A DNA stretch of 64,000 nt from the NCBI RefSeq assembly GCF_022811645.1, contig NZ_CP094535.1, forward strand, positions 62,001 through 126,000. The letters run 5' to 3'. Both the position numbers and the translations under genes were made by a program. Source of the stretch: Hymenobacter monticola (GTDB lineage Bacteria; Bacteroidota; Bacteroidia; Cytophagales; Hymenobacteraceae). Positions 17,278 through 26,058 of this stretch are shown piece after piece (the stretch's first letter is position 1; every line of letters starts with the position of its first letter). Under the pieces are notes generated by a model. The model worked only from the letters and a program-made list of their open reading frames with translations, did no database searches and had not been told where the DNA came from.

Positions 17278-18623
17278 AACAAGTACCTCAAATATCGGCG
17301 GCCGAAGCGGCGGCCAAAGTGCGCGACGGCGACGTGCTGCTCGGCGGCGGCTTCGGCATGACCGGCAACCCCGTGCACCTGCTGCACGCCCTGGCCGAAA
17401 CCGGCACCCAGAACCTGACCTTCATCGGCAACAACGTGGGCGAAGCCGGTCTGGGCGGCGGTCGGCTGCTGCTGAATGGACAGCTCCGGAAGATGGTTGG
17501 CTCCTTCTTCACCAGCAACCCCGACGCCGTGAAAGCCGCTCAAAGCGGCCAGGTGGAGTACGAGTTGCTACCGCAGGGTACGCTGGCCGAGGCTTTGCGG
17601 GCGGGCGGGGCCGGCATCGGCGGCTTCTACACGCCTACCTCAGCGGGGACGCTCATTGCCGAAGGGCGACCCACGATGACGCTCAAAGGGCAGGAACAAG
17701 TATTTATCGAAGGCATTCGGGGCAATGTGGCCTTCATCCGGGCCTGGAGAGCCGACACGGCCGGCAACCTCACCTACCGCCTCACCGAACAGAATTTCAA
17801 CCGCGCCATGGCCACGGCGGCCGATGTGGTGATTGCCGAAGTCGAGGAAATCGTACCGGTGGGCGAGCTGGACCCCAACCACATCCACACGCCCGGCTGC
17901 TTTGTCGATTTCCTGGTGCAGGCTCACGTCACACTGGCCGACTTGGGCAGCTCTGCTTCCACCAGCACGGGCCGCGCCCCCAGCGCCAGCCGGCTGCACA
18001 TGGCCGCCCGCGCCTTCGCCGAGCTGCGGCAGGGCGATGTGGTGAACCTGGGCATCGGCATTCCTACGCTGGTGGCCGACCTCATCAAGCCCGAACACGG
18101 CATCATCCTGCACACCGAGAACGGGATGCTGGGCGTCGGCCCCGCGCCGACGGACGGGGGCGGCGCGCTGGACTACCCGGTCAACGCCGGCAAGATTCCG
18201 GTCACGGCCCTGCCCGGCTCCTCCTACTTCGACAGCGCCGATTCGTTCGGCATGATACGCGGCGGGCACGTCGACGTGGCCATCATGGGCGGGCTGGAAG
18301 TAGACAGCCACGCCAACCTCGCCAACTGGGCCGTACCGGGCAAGCCGCTGCTGGGCGTGGGCGGGGCCATGGATCTGGCCTCGGGGGCCCGCAAGCTCAT
18401 CGTCACGCTCACGCACGCCGACCCCGACGGAACCAGCAAGATTGTGCCCGAATGCACCCTGCCCATGACGGCGCACGGCGTGGTCGATATGGTCATTACT
18501 GATTTGGCCGTGTTTGAATACCAGTCTGGCCAGCTTACGCTCATCGAGTTGATGCCGGGCGCTACGCTGGATGAAGTGCGGGCCAAAACGGCGGCCGCCT
18601 TTATTGAAAGGCTTAGCCATTAA
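17274..18623 (+). CDS. pcaIJ: 3-oxoadipate CoA-transferase, alpha and beta subunits fused in one chain
   Basis: 449 aa. Residues ~1-225 match the alpha subunit ([33 protein letters not shown]) and ~240-445 the beta subunit ([17 protein letters not shown], catalytic E282 in [10 protein letters not shown]). They are joined by a Ser/Thr-rich linker ([14 protein letters not shown]). The enzyme activates beta-ketoadipate with succinyl-CoA. pcaI and pcaJ are usually two genes; a one-chain form is known for succinyl-CoA:3-oxoacid transferases. The ATG at 17274 overlaps the pobA stop by 4 nt; the frame stays open further upstream inside pobA, but that part has no homology to the family and is rejected. 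Confidence 0.93.
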   Translation: MKQVPQISAAEAAAKVRDGDVLLGGGFGMTGNPVHLLHALAETGTQNLTFIGNNVGEAGLGGGRLLLNGQLRKMVGSFFTSNPDAVKAAQSGQVEYELLPQGTLAEALRAGGAGIGGFYTPTSAGTLIAEGRPTMTLKGQEQVFIEGIRGNVAFIRAWRADTAGNLTYRLTEQNFNRAMATAADVVIAEVEEIVPVGELDPNHIHTPGCFVDFLVQAHVTLADLGSSASTSTGRAPSASRLHMAARAFAELRQGDVVNLGIGIPTLVADLIKPEHGIILHTENGMLGVGPAPTDGGGALDYPVNAGKIPVTALPGSSYFDSADSFGMIRGGHVDVAIMGGLEVDSHANLANWAVPGKPLLGVGGAMDLASGARKLIVTLTHADPDGTSKIVPECTLPMTAHGVVDMVITDLAVFEYQSGQLTLIELMPGATLDEVRAKTAAAFIERLSH

Positions 18624-18641
18624 CCTTTAAAGCTGTCTATC

Positions 18642-18968
18642 ATGGCCAAACGCGCCCACCACTACCGCCTACGCCTGGAGCACCTGGCCCCGGCCGCACC
18701 CGACCAGCCCACCCACGCGCCCATGGAAATCGAATTCGACAACCACGACGACATTTTCAGCATCATTGCCCGCATGGAAGGCCGCCAGCTTTTCGCGGAG
18801 CCCGGCCAGGCCGCCGAATTTGCTATCGGCCTCAAACTCTTCAGTGAAGTCATGCTCAAAAACCGCGAGCTGCCGCTGTTTGCGGAGTTCCGGCCCACTT
18901 TCAGCGAATTCATGAAGAAGCTAAAAGGCGGGCCCCCTCCAAAAGAAGGGGTAGTTTCGCCCGAATAG
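18642..18968 (+). CDS. DUF3861 family small protein
   Basis: 108 aa, mostly helical, with the DUF3861 pattern: HHYRLRLEHLAP, EIEFDNHDDIFSII, GLKLFSEVMLKNRELPLFAE and FMKKLKGG. Function is unknown in the family. It is embedded between pcaIJ (19 nt) and pcaF (28 nt), which ties it to aromatic-acid catabolism in this organism. No signal peptide or membrane segment is visible. Confidence 0.85.
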   Translation: MAKRAHHYRLRLEHLAPAAPDQPTHAPMEIEFDNHDDIFSIIARMEGRQLFAEPGQAAEFAIGLKLFSEVMLKNRELPLFAEFRPTFSEFMKKLKGGPPPKEGVVSPE

Positions 18969-18996
18969 ATTCCTGCGCCCTTCTCCACCCCTCTCT

Positions 18997-20202
18997 ATGA
19001 ATACTGCTTACCTCGTTAACGGCATCCGCACCCCCATCGGCAATTTTGGCGGCAGCCTTGCGCCCGTGCGGCCCGATGACCTCGCCGCGCTGGTTATCCG
19101 GGAATTGCTGCAGCGCAATTCTTCCGCGGACCCGGCCGCCATCGCCGACGTTATTCTGGGCTGCGCCAATCAGGCCGGCGAGGACAACCGCAACGTGGCG
19201 CGCATGGCCCTGCTGCTGGCCGGCCTGCCCGCCTCCGTACCCGGCGAAACGGTGAACCGGCTCTGCGCCTCGGGCCTCTCAGCAAGCGTGGCGGCGGCCC
19301 GCGCCATCCAGAGTGGCGACGGCGATTTGTTCGTGGCCGGTGGCGTGGAGAACATGACGCGCGGCCCACTGGTCATATCTAAAGCCAGCACTGCTTTCGG
19401 GCGCGACGCCCAAATGGCCGATTCCAGCTTTGGCTGGCGCTTCATCAACCCGAAAATGGAAGAGTTGTACGGTGTGGATGCCATGGGCGAAACGGCCGAG
19501 AACCTGGCCGAGCGCGACCACATCAGCCGCGAAGACCAGGACCGGTTTGCCTACGCGTCGCACCAGCGGGCGGCCCGGGCCCGGGAGTCGGGACGCCTGG
19601 CGCGGGAAATCGTGGCGGTGCCCATCCAGCAGCGTAAGGGCGAGCCGGTGCGGTTTGCCCATGACGAGTTCATCAAGGCCAATACCACGCTGGAAGGGTT
19701 GGCTAAGCTGCGCCCTGCCTTCCGCAAAACCGGCTCGGTCACCGCCGGCAACTCCTCGGGCCTGAACGACGGGGCCGCCGCCCTGCTCTTTGCCTCCGAG
19801 CAAGGACTGAAGCAACACGGCCTCACGCCTTTGGCCCGCATCGTGGCCATGGGCGTGGCCGGTGTCGAGCCCCGGTTCATGGGCATCGGCCCGGTGCCGG
19901 CCTCCCAGTTGGCCCTAAAAAAAGCCGGCCTCACCCTCGACCAGATGGATTTGATTGAGTTCAATGAAGCTTTCGCAGCGCAAGCCCTGGCTTGCATTCG
20001 CGGCCTGGGCCTCGAAGATAATGACCCGCGCATCAACCCAAACGGCGGCGCCATTGCTCTGGGCCACCCGCTGGGCATGAGCGGGGCCCGTATCCTCAAC
20101 ACGGCGGCCCTGGAGTTGCACGAGCAAAACAAGCGCTTCGCCCTCGTCACGATGTGCGTGGGTGTTGGGCAGGGCTACGCCGTTATCATTGAGCGCGCCT
20201 AA
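18997..20202 (+). CDS. pcaF: 3-oxoadipyl-CoA thiolase
   Basis: Thiolase of 401 aa that splits beta-ketoadipyl-CoA to succinyl-CoA and acetyl-CoA. Catalytic residues are C90 ([10 protein letters not shown]), H357 ([10 protein letters not shown]) and C387 (TMCVGVGQG). Context identifies it as PcaF rather than a general acetyl-CoA acetyltransferase. It completes the pathway from 4-hydroxybenzoate to central metabolites. The malic enzyme gene begins 37 nt after its stop. Confidence 0.94.
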   Translation: MNTAYLVNGIRTPIGNFGGSLAPVRPDDLAALVIRELLQRNSSADPAAIADVILGCANQAGEDNRNVARMALLLAGLPASVPGETVNRLCASGLSASVAAARAIQSGDGDLFVAGGVENMTRGPLVISKASTAFGRDAQMADSSFGWRFINPKMEELYGVDAMGETAENLAERDHISREDQDRFAYASHQRAARARESGRLAREIVAVPIQQRKGEPVRFAHDEFIKANTTLEGLAKLRPAFRKTGSVTAGNSSGLNDGAAALLFASEQGLKQHGLTPLARIVAMGVAGVEPRFMGIGPVPASQLALKKAGLTLDQMDLIEFNEAFAAQALACIRGLGLEDNDPRINPNGGAIALGHPLGMSGARILNTAALELHEQNKRFALVTMCVGVGQGYAVIIERA

Positions 20203-20239
20203 CCCGGCGCGACTTCCAGCCATCGAGTACATCAACCCC

Positions 20240-21526
20240 ATGATAAAAATAAGCCAGCAGGAAGCGCTTGATTACCACACCCAGCACCCCGCAAGTAAGC
20301 TCGAAGTAGTGCCCACCAAAGCCATGCGCACCCAGCGCGACCTGGCGCTGGCGTACTCGCCCGGCGTGGCCGAGCCCTGCCTGCGGATTGCGGCCCATAA
20401 AGACGACGTATATCAGTATACCGCCAAGGGCAATTTGGTAGCCGTTATTTCGAATGGTACGGCCGTGCTCGGCCTCGGCAACCTGGGCCCGGAAGCCAGC
20501 AAGCCGGTGATGGAAGGCAAAGCCGTGCTGTTCAAGAAATTTGCCGGCCTCGACTGCTTCGACCTGGAGCTGGATACTACCGACCCCGACGAATTCATCC
20601 GGGTGGTGAGGGTGCTCGCGCCCACGTTTGGCGGCATCAACCTGGAAGATATTAAGGCGCCGGAATGCTTCCGCATCGAGCGGGAACTGCGCGCGCACCT
20701 ATCCATTCCCGTCATGCACGACGACCAGCACGGCACGGCCATTATTTCGGCGGCCGCGCTATTGAACGCGCTGGAACTGGTCGGCAAGCGCATTGAAGAT
20801 GTGCGCGTGGTCGTGAACGGTGCGGGGGCCGCAGCGGTGTCGTGTCTGCGCCTGTACGTAGCCCTAGGGTTGCGGCGCGAAAACACCGTGGTGCTCGATA
20901 CTACGGGCGTCATCACGACCCGGCGACCAAACCTCAGCGCTGAAAAGGAGGAACTGGCCACCGACCAGCCGCTCACCTCGCTGGATGAGGCGCTGGCCGG
21001 CGCCGACGTCTTCATTGGCCTCTCCGCCGCCAACATGCTGCCACCCGCGCTGCTACTCGCCATGGCCCCCGACCCCATCGTCTTCGCCCTGGCCAACCCG
21101 GACCCGGAAATTGCCTATGCGCTGGCCCTGGCCACCCGCCCCGACGTGGTGATGGCCACCGGCCGCTCCGACCATCCCAACCAGGTGAATAACGTGCTGG
21201 GCTTCCCCTACATTTTCCGGGGGGCTATGGACGTGCGCGCCACCGAAATAAATGAGGCCATGAAGCTGGCCGCCGTGCACGCCCTTGCGGCCCTGGCGAG
21301 GGAACCGGTGCCCGCAGTAGTGCATTTAGCTTACGGAGATGATTCGCTTTCCTACGGCCGGCAATACTTAATTCCTACCCCATTAGACCCACGCTTGCTC
21401 TTTGCCGTGGCGCCAGCGGTGGCCCGCGCGGCAATGGCTAGCGGCGTAGCTCAGCGGCCCATCACCGACTGGGAAGCTTACACCGAGGAGTTAAGGCTTC
21501 GCTTAGGAGTAAACCTCAACATTTAA
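20240..21526 (+). CDS. NAD(P)-dependent malic enzyme, short form
   Basis: 428 aa. Oxidative decarboxylation of malate to pyruvate. It has [33 protein letters not shown], the metal-site region [14 protein letters not shown] and MHDDQHGTA, and a Rossmann NGAGAAA. It lacks the phosphotransacetylase-like C-terminal domain of MaeB-type enzymes (~750 aa). The ATG at 20240 fits the conserved N-terminus; an earlier in-frame start lies inside pcaF. At the end of a pathway that yields succinyl-CoA, it plausibly drains C4 acids to pyruvate and makes NAD(P)H for the hydroxylases (inference). Confidence 0.93.
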   Translation: MIKISQQEALDYHTQHPASKLEVVPTKAMRTQRDLALAYSPGVAEPCLRIAAHKDDVYQYTAKGNLVAVISNGTAVLGLGNLGPEASKPVMEGKAVLFKKFAGLDCFDLELDTTDPDEFIRVVRVLAPTFGGINLEDIKAPECFRIERELRAHLSIPVMHDDQHGTAIISAAALLNALELVGKRIEDVRVVVNGAGAAAVSCLRLYVALGLRRENTVVLDTTGVITTRRPNLSAEKEELATDQPLTSLDEALAGADVFIGLSAANMLPPALLLAMAPDPIVFALANPDPEIAYALALATRPDVVMATGRSDHPNQVNNVLGFPYIFRGAMDVRATEINEAMKLAAVHALAALAREPVPAVVHLAYGDDSLSYGRQYLIPTPLDPRLLFAVAPAVARAAMASGVAQRPITDWEAYTEELRLRLGVNLNI

Positions 21527-21661
21527 TTGTTGACTGCTTGAGTGCTCCAAAAAGGCGCGGTGGATGTGGCAGAACTGCCGGTCCATGCTCACTTCCTATT
21601 TTTCAAGCAGATGCCACCGGGCTTGATACCTGGGTCAAAAGGGCGAAATAGGCCCCTCCAG

Positions 21662-21966
21662 TTATGTCTTGGGCAGAGCGATGGCTAAGCTTGGTGTTCT
21701 TGTCGGCGGGTGCTTAAGCAGCTTATTTGGATTAAAGGCGATGGCCGTGAGCAGCATCGTTTTATGAGCGCTGCTGCGCCCCCGAGTGCTGACCCGGCGC
21801 AGCCCATCGTGCGGCAGTAAGCTGCCAACTACGGGTTCCACCGTGCGTTGCCGTAATCGGCGCATGCGTCGAACTGCGCGGCTCTGCTGCCGGGCCAGCG
21901 CCCGGCAATACGGGGCACTGTAGGCCGTGCGGGTAATCTTACAACACTTGCTCTTCAGCGCGCAGG
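21662..21966 (-). pseudogene. IS1182-type transposase, C-terminal remnant
   Basis: About 100 codons that read like the C-terminal end of IS1182-family transposases: ITRTAYSAPYCRALARQQS, then RTVEPVVGSLLPHDGLRRV, STRGRSSAHKTMLLTAIAFN and the NKLLKH tail. The stop is at 21662-21664. The DDE catalytic core and any terminal repeats are missing, and the upstream end runs directly into unrelated sequence before the cupin gene. It marks an old insertion/deletion at the border between the aromatic block and the next region. Confidence 0.8.
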
Positions 21967-22036
21967 TGGGATTTGCGCGGGCAGCATCGACAATCGCTCG
22001 TCGAGGCGCTCCACAGTGACCGGGGTACCCATCCGA

Positions 22037-22534
22037 TTACCTGGTAAAATAGTCGGGTGAGAAGAATTCCTGACCGTATTCCCTGCCGATGGTCTGGAGC
22101 TTTTGTAGGGCCTCCGGGCTCGGGGCCTGCCTGGGCAAAAAGGTGCCGAGAGCCACGGGCTGCCCGATTTCCACGAAGAACTGGTCGAGGCCGGCGGGCA
22201 CCACAACGCACAGCAAATGCGCGACGGCGTCCGACTCGTTGGTGAAATTGTGGACCGCGCCGCCCTTCGGAATTTCCGCGAGGGCACCCGGGCCCGCAGT
22301 GGTGGTCTGCGTGTCCGACCGGAACACGACCTCACCTTCCAACACGTAAAACAGCTCCTGGACGTCGGGATGGGCGTGCGGACCGGGACCGCTGCCGGGG
22401 GGCACCAGCATGTCGATGACGGCATAAGCCCCATTGGTTTGCGCCCCGCTGGTGATGATGCGGTACGTGCCCCCGGCAATGGAGAGGGCGGGGCCGGTAG
22501 GCGCGGGGAAGAGATTAATGGCCGTAGGACGCAT
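22037..22534 (-). CDS. Cupin-domain protein
   Basis: 165 aa single cupin. Motif 1 is GPGPHAHPDVQELFYVLEGE (His/His/Glu metal ligands) and motif 2 spans PKGGAVHNFTNES. I chose the ATG at 22534; an in-frame ATG at 22579 would add 15 residues (MGTGPVSTGITL...) lying in the odd duplicated tract. Small cupins of this kind are often dioxygenase-like (including quercetinase-like) or sugar-binding; the exact role is unknown. 45 bp of its motif-1 coding sequence are repeated in inverted orientation at 22574-22618. Confidence 0.82.
   Translation of the reverse strand: MRPTAINLFPAPTGPALSIAGGTYRIITSGAQTNGAYAVIDMLVPPGSGPGPHAHPDVQELFYVLEGEVVFRSDTQTTTAGPGALAEIPKGGAVHNFTNESDAVAHLLCVVVPAGLDQFFVEIGQPVALGTFLPRQAPSPEALQKLQTIGREYGQEFFSPDYFTR
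22331..22375 (-). repeat. 45-bp inverted repeat, arm within the cupin gene
   Basis: This stretch encodes the cupin metal-site segment AHPDVQELFYVLEGE. Its exact reverse complement is found at 22574-22618, upstream of the start codon. Identity ends sharply at both sides. Confidence 0.9.
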
Positions 22535-22573
22535 AAGAGAACGAAGAGTAATGCCGGTGGACACCGGGCCGGT

Positions 22574-22618
22574 GCCCATCCCGACGTCCAGGAGCTGTTT
22601 TACGTGTTGGAAGGTGAG
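22574..22618 (+). repeat. 45-bp inverted repeat, second arm upstream of the cupin gene
   Basis: A perfect inverted copy of 22331-22375, placed between the cupin start and the end of the SDR gene. It could form a long hairpin with the coding arm across 198 bp. It is not part of a recognisable gene of its own. Confidence 0.9.
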
Positions 22619-22627
22619 CCCGCTTGT

Positions 22628-23443
22628 TCAGGCGGCCTGTTCGCCACCATCCACGGGAATCACGATGCCGGTCACAAACGCCGCCAGGTCCGAGGCGCTG
22701 AAGAGCACGACGCGGGCAATGTCGTCGGGCACGCCCCCCCGGCCCAGCGGCAGGCGGTTGGCAAACGCTTCCAGACCCGCTTTTACGGCATCCGAGGATT
22801 GGATATTGGCTTCCAGGCCGGGCGTTTTGGTGGCCGTGGGCGCAATGGCCACCACACGGATGCCTTTAGGGCCCAGCTCGGTAGCGAAGGCTTTGGTGGT
22901 GCCGGCCACGCCGTGCTTGGAGGCCACGTAGTGAGCCGCGTTGCCGTTCACGTTGAAGGCCGAGGTGGAGGCAATGTTGATGATGACCTTGCCGGTACCG
23001 GCCGCATCGACCAGCATCCGCACGGCGGCCTCGCGGCAGCCGATGAAGGTGCCGCGCAGGTTGATGTTGAGCACGAGGTCAAGCTGGGCATCAGTCGTGG
23101 TCAGGGCCGTGGCCAGGGGGTAAATGCCGGCGTTGTTGACCCAGATGTCGAGCTGGCCAAAGCGGGCCACGGCCAAATCGGCCAGGGCGGAGATGGAAGC
23201 CGCGTCGGCCACGTCGAGCTTCGCGCCCACGGCCGTGACGCCGTAGGTGGTCGCAATTTGCTCGGCCGCCGCCAGGGCCGCCGACTCGTCCACATCGCCA
23301 AGCACTACTTGCGCGCCGGCTTCGGCCAGGCGCTGGGCAATGGCTAGGCCCAGGCCCTTGGCCCCGCCCGTAATGACGGCGCTACGGCCGTGGAGGGAAA
23401 TCAGGTCGGCCAGGGGATGGCTGGTTACATCGGAAACAGGCAT
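22628..23443 (-). CDS. Short-chain dehydrogenase/reductase
   Basis: 271 aa classical SDR with TGGAKGLG (~residue 26), NNAG (~106), catalytic Ser in IASTSAF and the YVASK motif. The C-terminus PVDGGEQAA is typical. It is probably co-transcribed with the pirin gene upstream (59 nt gap) and reads towards the cupin gene. The substrate is unknown; the grouping with a pirin and a cupin suggests small-molecule or quinone metabolism. Confidence 0.87.
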   Translation of the reverse strand: MPVSDVTSHPLADLISLHGRSAVITGGAKGLGLAIAQRLAEAGAQVVLGDVDESAALAAAEQIATTYGVTAVGAKLDVADAASISALADLAVARFGQLDIWVNNAGIYPLATALTTTDAQLDLVLNINLRGTFIGCREAAVRMLVDAAGTGKVIINIASTSAFNVNGNAAHYVASKHGVAGTTKAFATELGPKGIRVVAIAPTATKTPGLEANIQSSDAVKAGLEAFANRLPLGRGGVPDDIARVVLFSASDLAAFVTGIVIPVDGGEQAA

Positions 23444-23502
23444 GTTCGAAAGAGGATAATGGGTGAGAAGGAAGAAGAGTAAAAAGGGCGCTCCGAAGGC
23501 CG

Positions 23503-24243
23503 CTAGCCGCTATATTTGCCCGTGCGGGTGTAAGCCGCCTGGCGGTCGAGGCGGAAAAAGACGAGGTCGGCCGGGCCCTGCGCCGCCACTTGGATGGCTT
23601 CGTTTTCGATAACCAGGCCGTCGCCCGTTTTCAGGGTCAGGTGGTGGCCCGGGATGGTGACCGTGCCCCGGAACACGTGCAGGTAACCGGTCAGGCCCTG
23701 CAAGTCGGGCAGGGCGGTTTCGGCGTCGGTCAGGCGCAGGTCGTGCACCCACACCTGGCTGCGAATGGTGAGCGGGGCCGCGGCCTCGGCGGGGCCACCG
23801 ACCAGGCGCCAGCCATCGGTCGGCACGGCTTCGGGGAAGGTGTGGAACTGCACGGCCGGCGGCAGGTTCGGGGCGCTGGGGCGAATGAAGATTTGCAGCA
23901 GTTCCACCGGCTCGGTGCTCGTGCGCGGGTTGGTTTCCTCGTGGAAAAAGGTCCGCCCGGCGTTCATCATCATCAGGTGCGTGGGCGTGACGGTGGCTGA
24001 GCTGCCGTGGCTGTCGGTGTGCACCATCTGGCCCCGGCGCATGTAGGTCAGGATTTCATCGTCGCGGTGCTCGTGCATGCCCACCACGAAGCCGGGCTGC
24101 ATGCTGGCATCGTCGAAGCAGCCCAAAGGCCCCAAGCCGTGGTCGCCGGTTATTTGTAAGTTGATGCCGGGGTAGGTGCGGGCGATGCGGAAAGCGCCGC
24201 CGTTGTTGCCGGGCCGTTGCGCGGCGGGGTTGACTACTAACAT
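23503..24243 (-). CDS. Pirin family protein
   Basis: 246 aa bicupin. The N-terminal cupin shows the pirin metal site (GMHEHRDDEILTYMRRGQ and HTDSHGSSATV), followed by FHEETNP. The C-terminal half (VWVHDLRL, GYLHVFRG) is more degenerate. Pirins are nuclear or cytosolic iron proteins; some bacterial members oxidise quercetin, others bind regulators. It diverges from the AraC gene at 24464, which may control it. Confidence 0.88.
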   Translation of the reverse strand: MLVVNPAAQRPGNNGGAFRIARTYPGINLQITGDHGLGPLGCFDDASMQPGFVVGMHEHRDDEILTYMRRGQMVHTDSHGSSATVTPTHLMMMNAGRTFFHEETNPRTSTEPVELLQIFIRPSAPNLPPAVQFHTFPEAVPTDGWRLVGGPAEAAAPLTIRSQVWVHDLRLTDAETALPDLQGLTGYLHVFRGTVTIPGHHLTLKTGDGLVIENEAIQVAAQGPADLVFFRLDRQAAYTRTGKYSG

Positions 24244-24463
24244 GACAAAGAATGACTGACTGTGGGTGGGAATGCAGGCGTCGGCGCTGAGCGACCGGCA
24301 CCAGCCGGCCCCGCTACCAACGGCAGGAATGATACTGTAAAGGTCCCCCGGGCCGCGACCGGAGGGAAGGGCATAAAGTCGGGGAGATTGGGCAAAAGGT
24401 CGGGTGCCGGGCGTCGGGCCACCTTCCTATCTTCGCCTGACCGTCCCTTACCCGCCGCGCCCG

Positions 24464-25354
24464 ATGCCGACCATTTCGTCCTACGACATGCCCTCCCTGC
24501 AGCAGGAAGTCGGCGTGGGCGGGGCGTCCACCGAGTTTTTTCTCCTCCACTTCCACCAGCACGAGCGGATTAACTTCGAGCCGCACCGCACCGAGGCCTA
24601 CGCCGTATGCCTGTTGCACCAGGGCGAGCTGCGGGTGGAAACCGACCTGTTTCCCAACCACTTCGTGGGCCCGGCCGTCTTCGTGATTGCACCCACCGTC
24701 ATCCGCCAGTTCAGCCGCACCGACGGTTCCTTCGATGCGCACACCCTCTTCTTCGACCAGAACTTTCTGCTGAAAAGCCAGGCCGACGTGACCTACCTGG
24801 AAAGGTTCGACTTCCTGCATCGGCCCGACCAGCACGTAGTGCCCCTCAGCCCGGCGCAGCACGAAAAATTCAACACCTACTACCAGTTGGTCGCCCAGAC
24901 CATCCGGGAAAACACGGCCTACACGCCGGCCATTGTGCGCAGCCTGCTCTACATCCTGCTGCACGAGGTTGCCGCCGCGCACGAGGCCAACCGGGCGGCC
25001 AGTCCGCCCGCGTTTACCCACAATCAGCAGTTGCTGTTCACGTTCAAAAATCTGCTGGCCCGCGACCACCTGCGCCACCGCCACGTTTCCTACTACGCCC
25101 AGCTGCTGCACATCACGCCCAAGCACTTCTCCACCGTCATCAAGGCCGAAAGCGGCAAAACCGCTGGGGAGTGGATTGACGAGATGGTGCTGCTCGAAGC
25201 TAAGGTGCTGCTCCAGCAGAAGGAGCTCACCATTGCCCAGGTAGCCGATAAGCTCCACTTCAACGACCAGTCCACGTTCGGCAAGTTCTTCAAGAACCTG
25301 GCTGGCATCTCGCCATTGGAGTACCGCAAGGGCCTGACTGTAGGCGTTGACTAG
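24464..25354 (+). CDS. AraC family transcriptional regulator
   Basis: 296 aa. An N-terminal cupin-type sensor (to ~160) precedes a C-terminal double HTH (YYAQLLHITPKHFSTVIK, IAQVADKLHFNDQSTFGKFFK, GISPLEYRK). The C-terminal third resembles the AraC protein at 1247 (shared IDEMVLLEAK and SxLTI pattern), so they belong to one subfamily. I use the ATG at 24464; an in-frame ATG at 24404 would add 20 Pro-rich residues. It diverges from the pirin-SDR genes, which are its likely targets. It is tail-to-tail with the sigma factor gene. Confidence 0.88.
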   Translation: MPTISSYDMPSLQQEVGVGGASTEFFLLHFHQHERINFEPHRTEAYAVCLLHQGELRVETDLFPNHFVGPAVFVIAPTVIRQFSRTDGSFDAHTLFFDQNFLLKSQADVTYLERFDFLHRPDQHVVPLSPAQHEKFNTYYQLVAQTIRENTAYTPAIVRSLLYILLHEVAAAHEANRAASPPAFTHNQQLLFTFKNLLARDHLRHRHVSYYAQLLHITPKHFSTVIKAESGKTAGEWIDEMVLLEAKVLLQQKELTIAQVADKLHFNDQSTFGKFFKNLAGISPLEYRKGLTVGVD

Positions 25355-25369
25355 CCAACCATCCCCCGC

Positions 25370-26038
25370 TCACACCCGCGCCAACGTGCTGGACAGCTGC
25401 TGGGCGAGCAACTCACGGCCCCGGTGCAGACGGCTTTTCACGGCGGCCAGCGACGAGCCCAGCTGAGTGGCAATTTCCCCGTAGCTCAACTCCTCAAAAT
25501 AGTGCAGTTCGACGATGTGCTGGTAAAGCGGGGGAAGCTGCGCGACGGCCCGGCGCAGGTGCTCGTTGCGCTGCGTCTGAATGAGCATTTCCTGGGGCGT
25601 AAGCGCGGCATCCGGCAACTCAAAAAAGCTGCTTTCCCGGTCCGCCACCACGATGGCGGCTTGCAGCGAAACCGTCTGCAGGCGGCGGCGACGCAGAAAA
25701 TCGATGCAATGGTTCGTGGCAATGCGGAACAGCCAGGTGCTGAAGGCGAACACGGGCTGGAACCTGGCCAGGTAGCGGTAAGCCCGGGTCAGGACCTCCA
25801 TCGTCAGGTCTTCGGCTACTTCCGTCTGCCGCACCATGCGGTAAATGAGGTGGAACACCGGCCGCCGGTAGTAGTCCAGCAGTTCGGTGTAAGCCTTCTC
25901 ATCCTTGTGAATCAGGATGCGCTCTATCAGCTCAAAATCCCGGAGGGCCTGGGGCGAAAAATGCCCGCTTGCGGCGGAGCCAAATCCCGGGCGTTCAACG
26001 GGGCTGCCGGCGGGTAGGGTACCAGAAAGATTAGTCAT
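25370..26038 (-). CDS. ECF-type RNA polymerase sigma factor
   Basis: 222 aa. Region 2 (residues ~35-110; DYYRRPVFHLIYRMV, AEDLTMEVLTRAYRYL, FSTWLFRIATNHCIDFLRRRR) recognises the -10-like element and region 4 (~150-215; LPPLYQHIVELHYFEELSYGEIATQLGSSLAAVKSRLHRGRE) contacts the -35-like element. No anti-sigma factor gene is adjacent. It starts 20 nt after the stop of the mechanosensitive channel gene, so both probably share a transcript. An envelope or osmotic stress role is a reasonable guess. Confidence 0.9.
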   Translation of the reverse strand: MTNLSGTLPAGSPVERPGFGSAASGHFSPQALRDFELIERILIHKDEKAYTELLDYYRRPVFHLIYRMVRQTEVAEDLTMEVLTRAYRYLARFQPVFAFSTWLFRIATNHCIDFLRRRRLQTVSLQAAIVVADRESSFFELPDAALTPQEMLIQTQRNEHLRRAVAQLPPLYQHIVELHYFEELSYGEIATQLGSSLAAVKSRLHRGRELLAQQLSSTLARV

Positions 26039-26058
26039 TGGAAACGCCCATTACAAGG

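Noticed and set aside
22217..23347. 376-codon open frame on the plus strand over the cupin and SDR genes
   Set aside because: It crosses two real minus-strand genes and is low in sequence complexity. Only the short AHPDVQELFYVLEGE stretch is meaningful, and that comes from the 45-bp inverted duplication.
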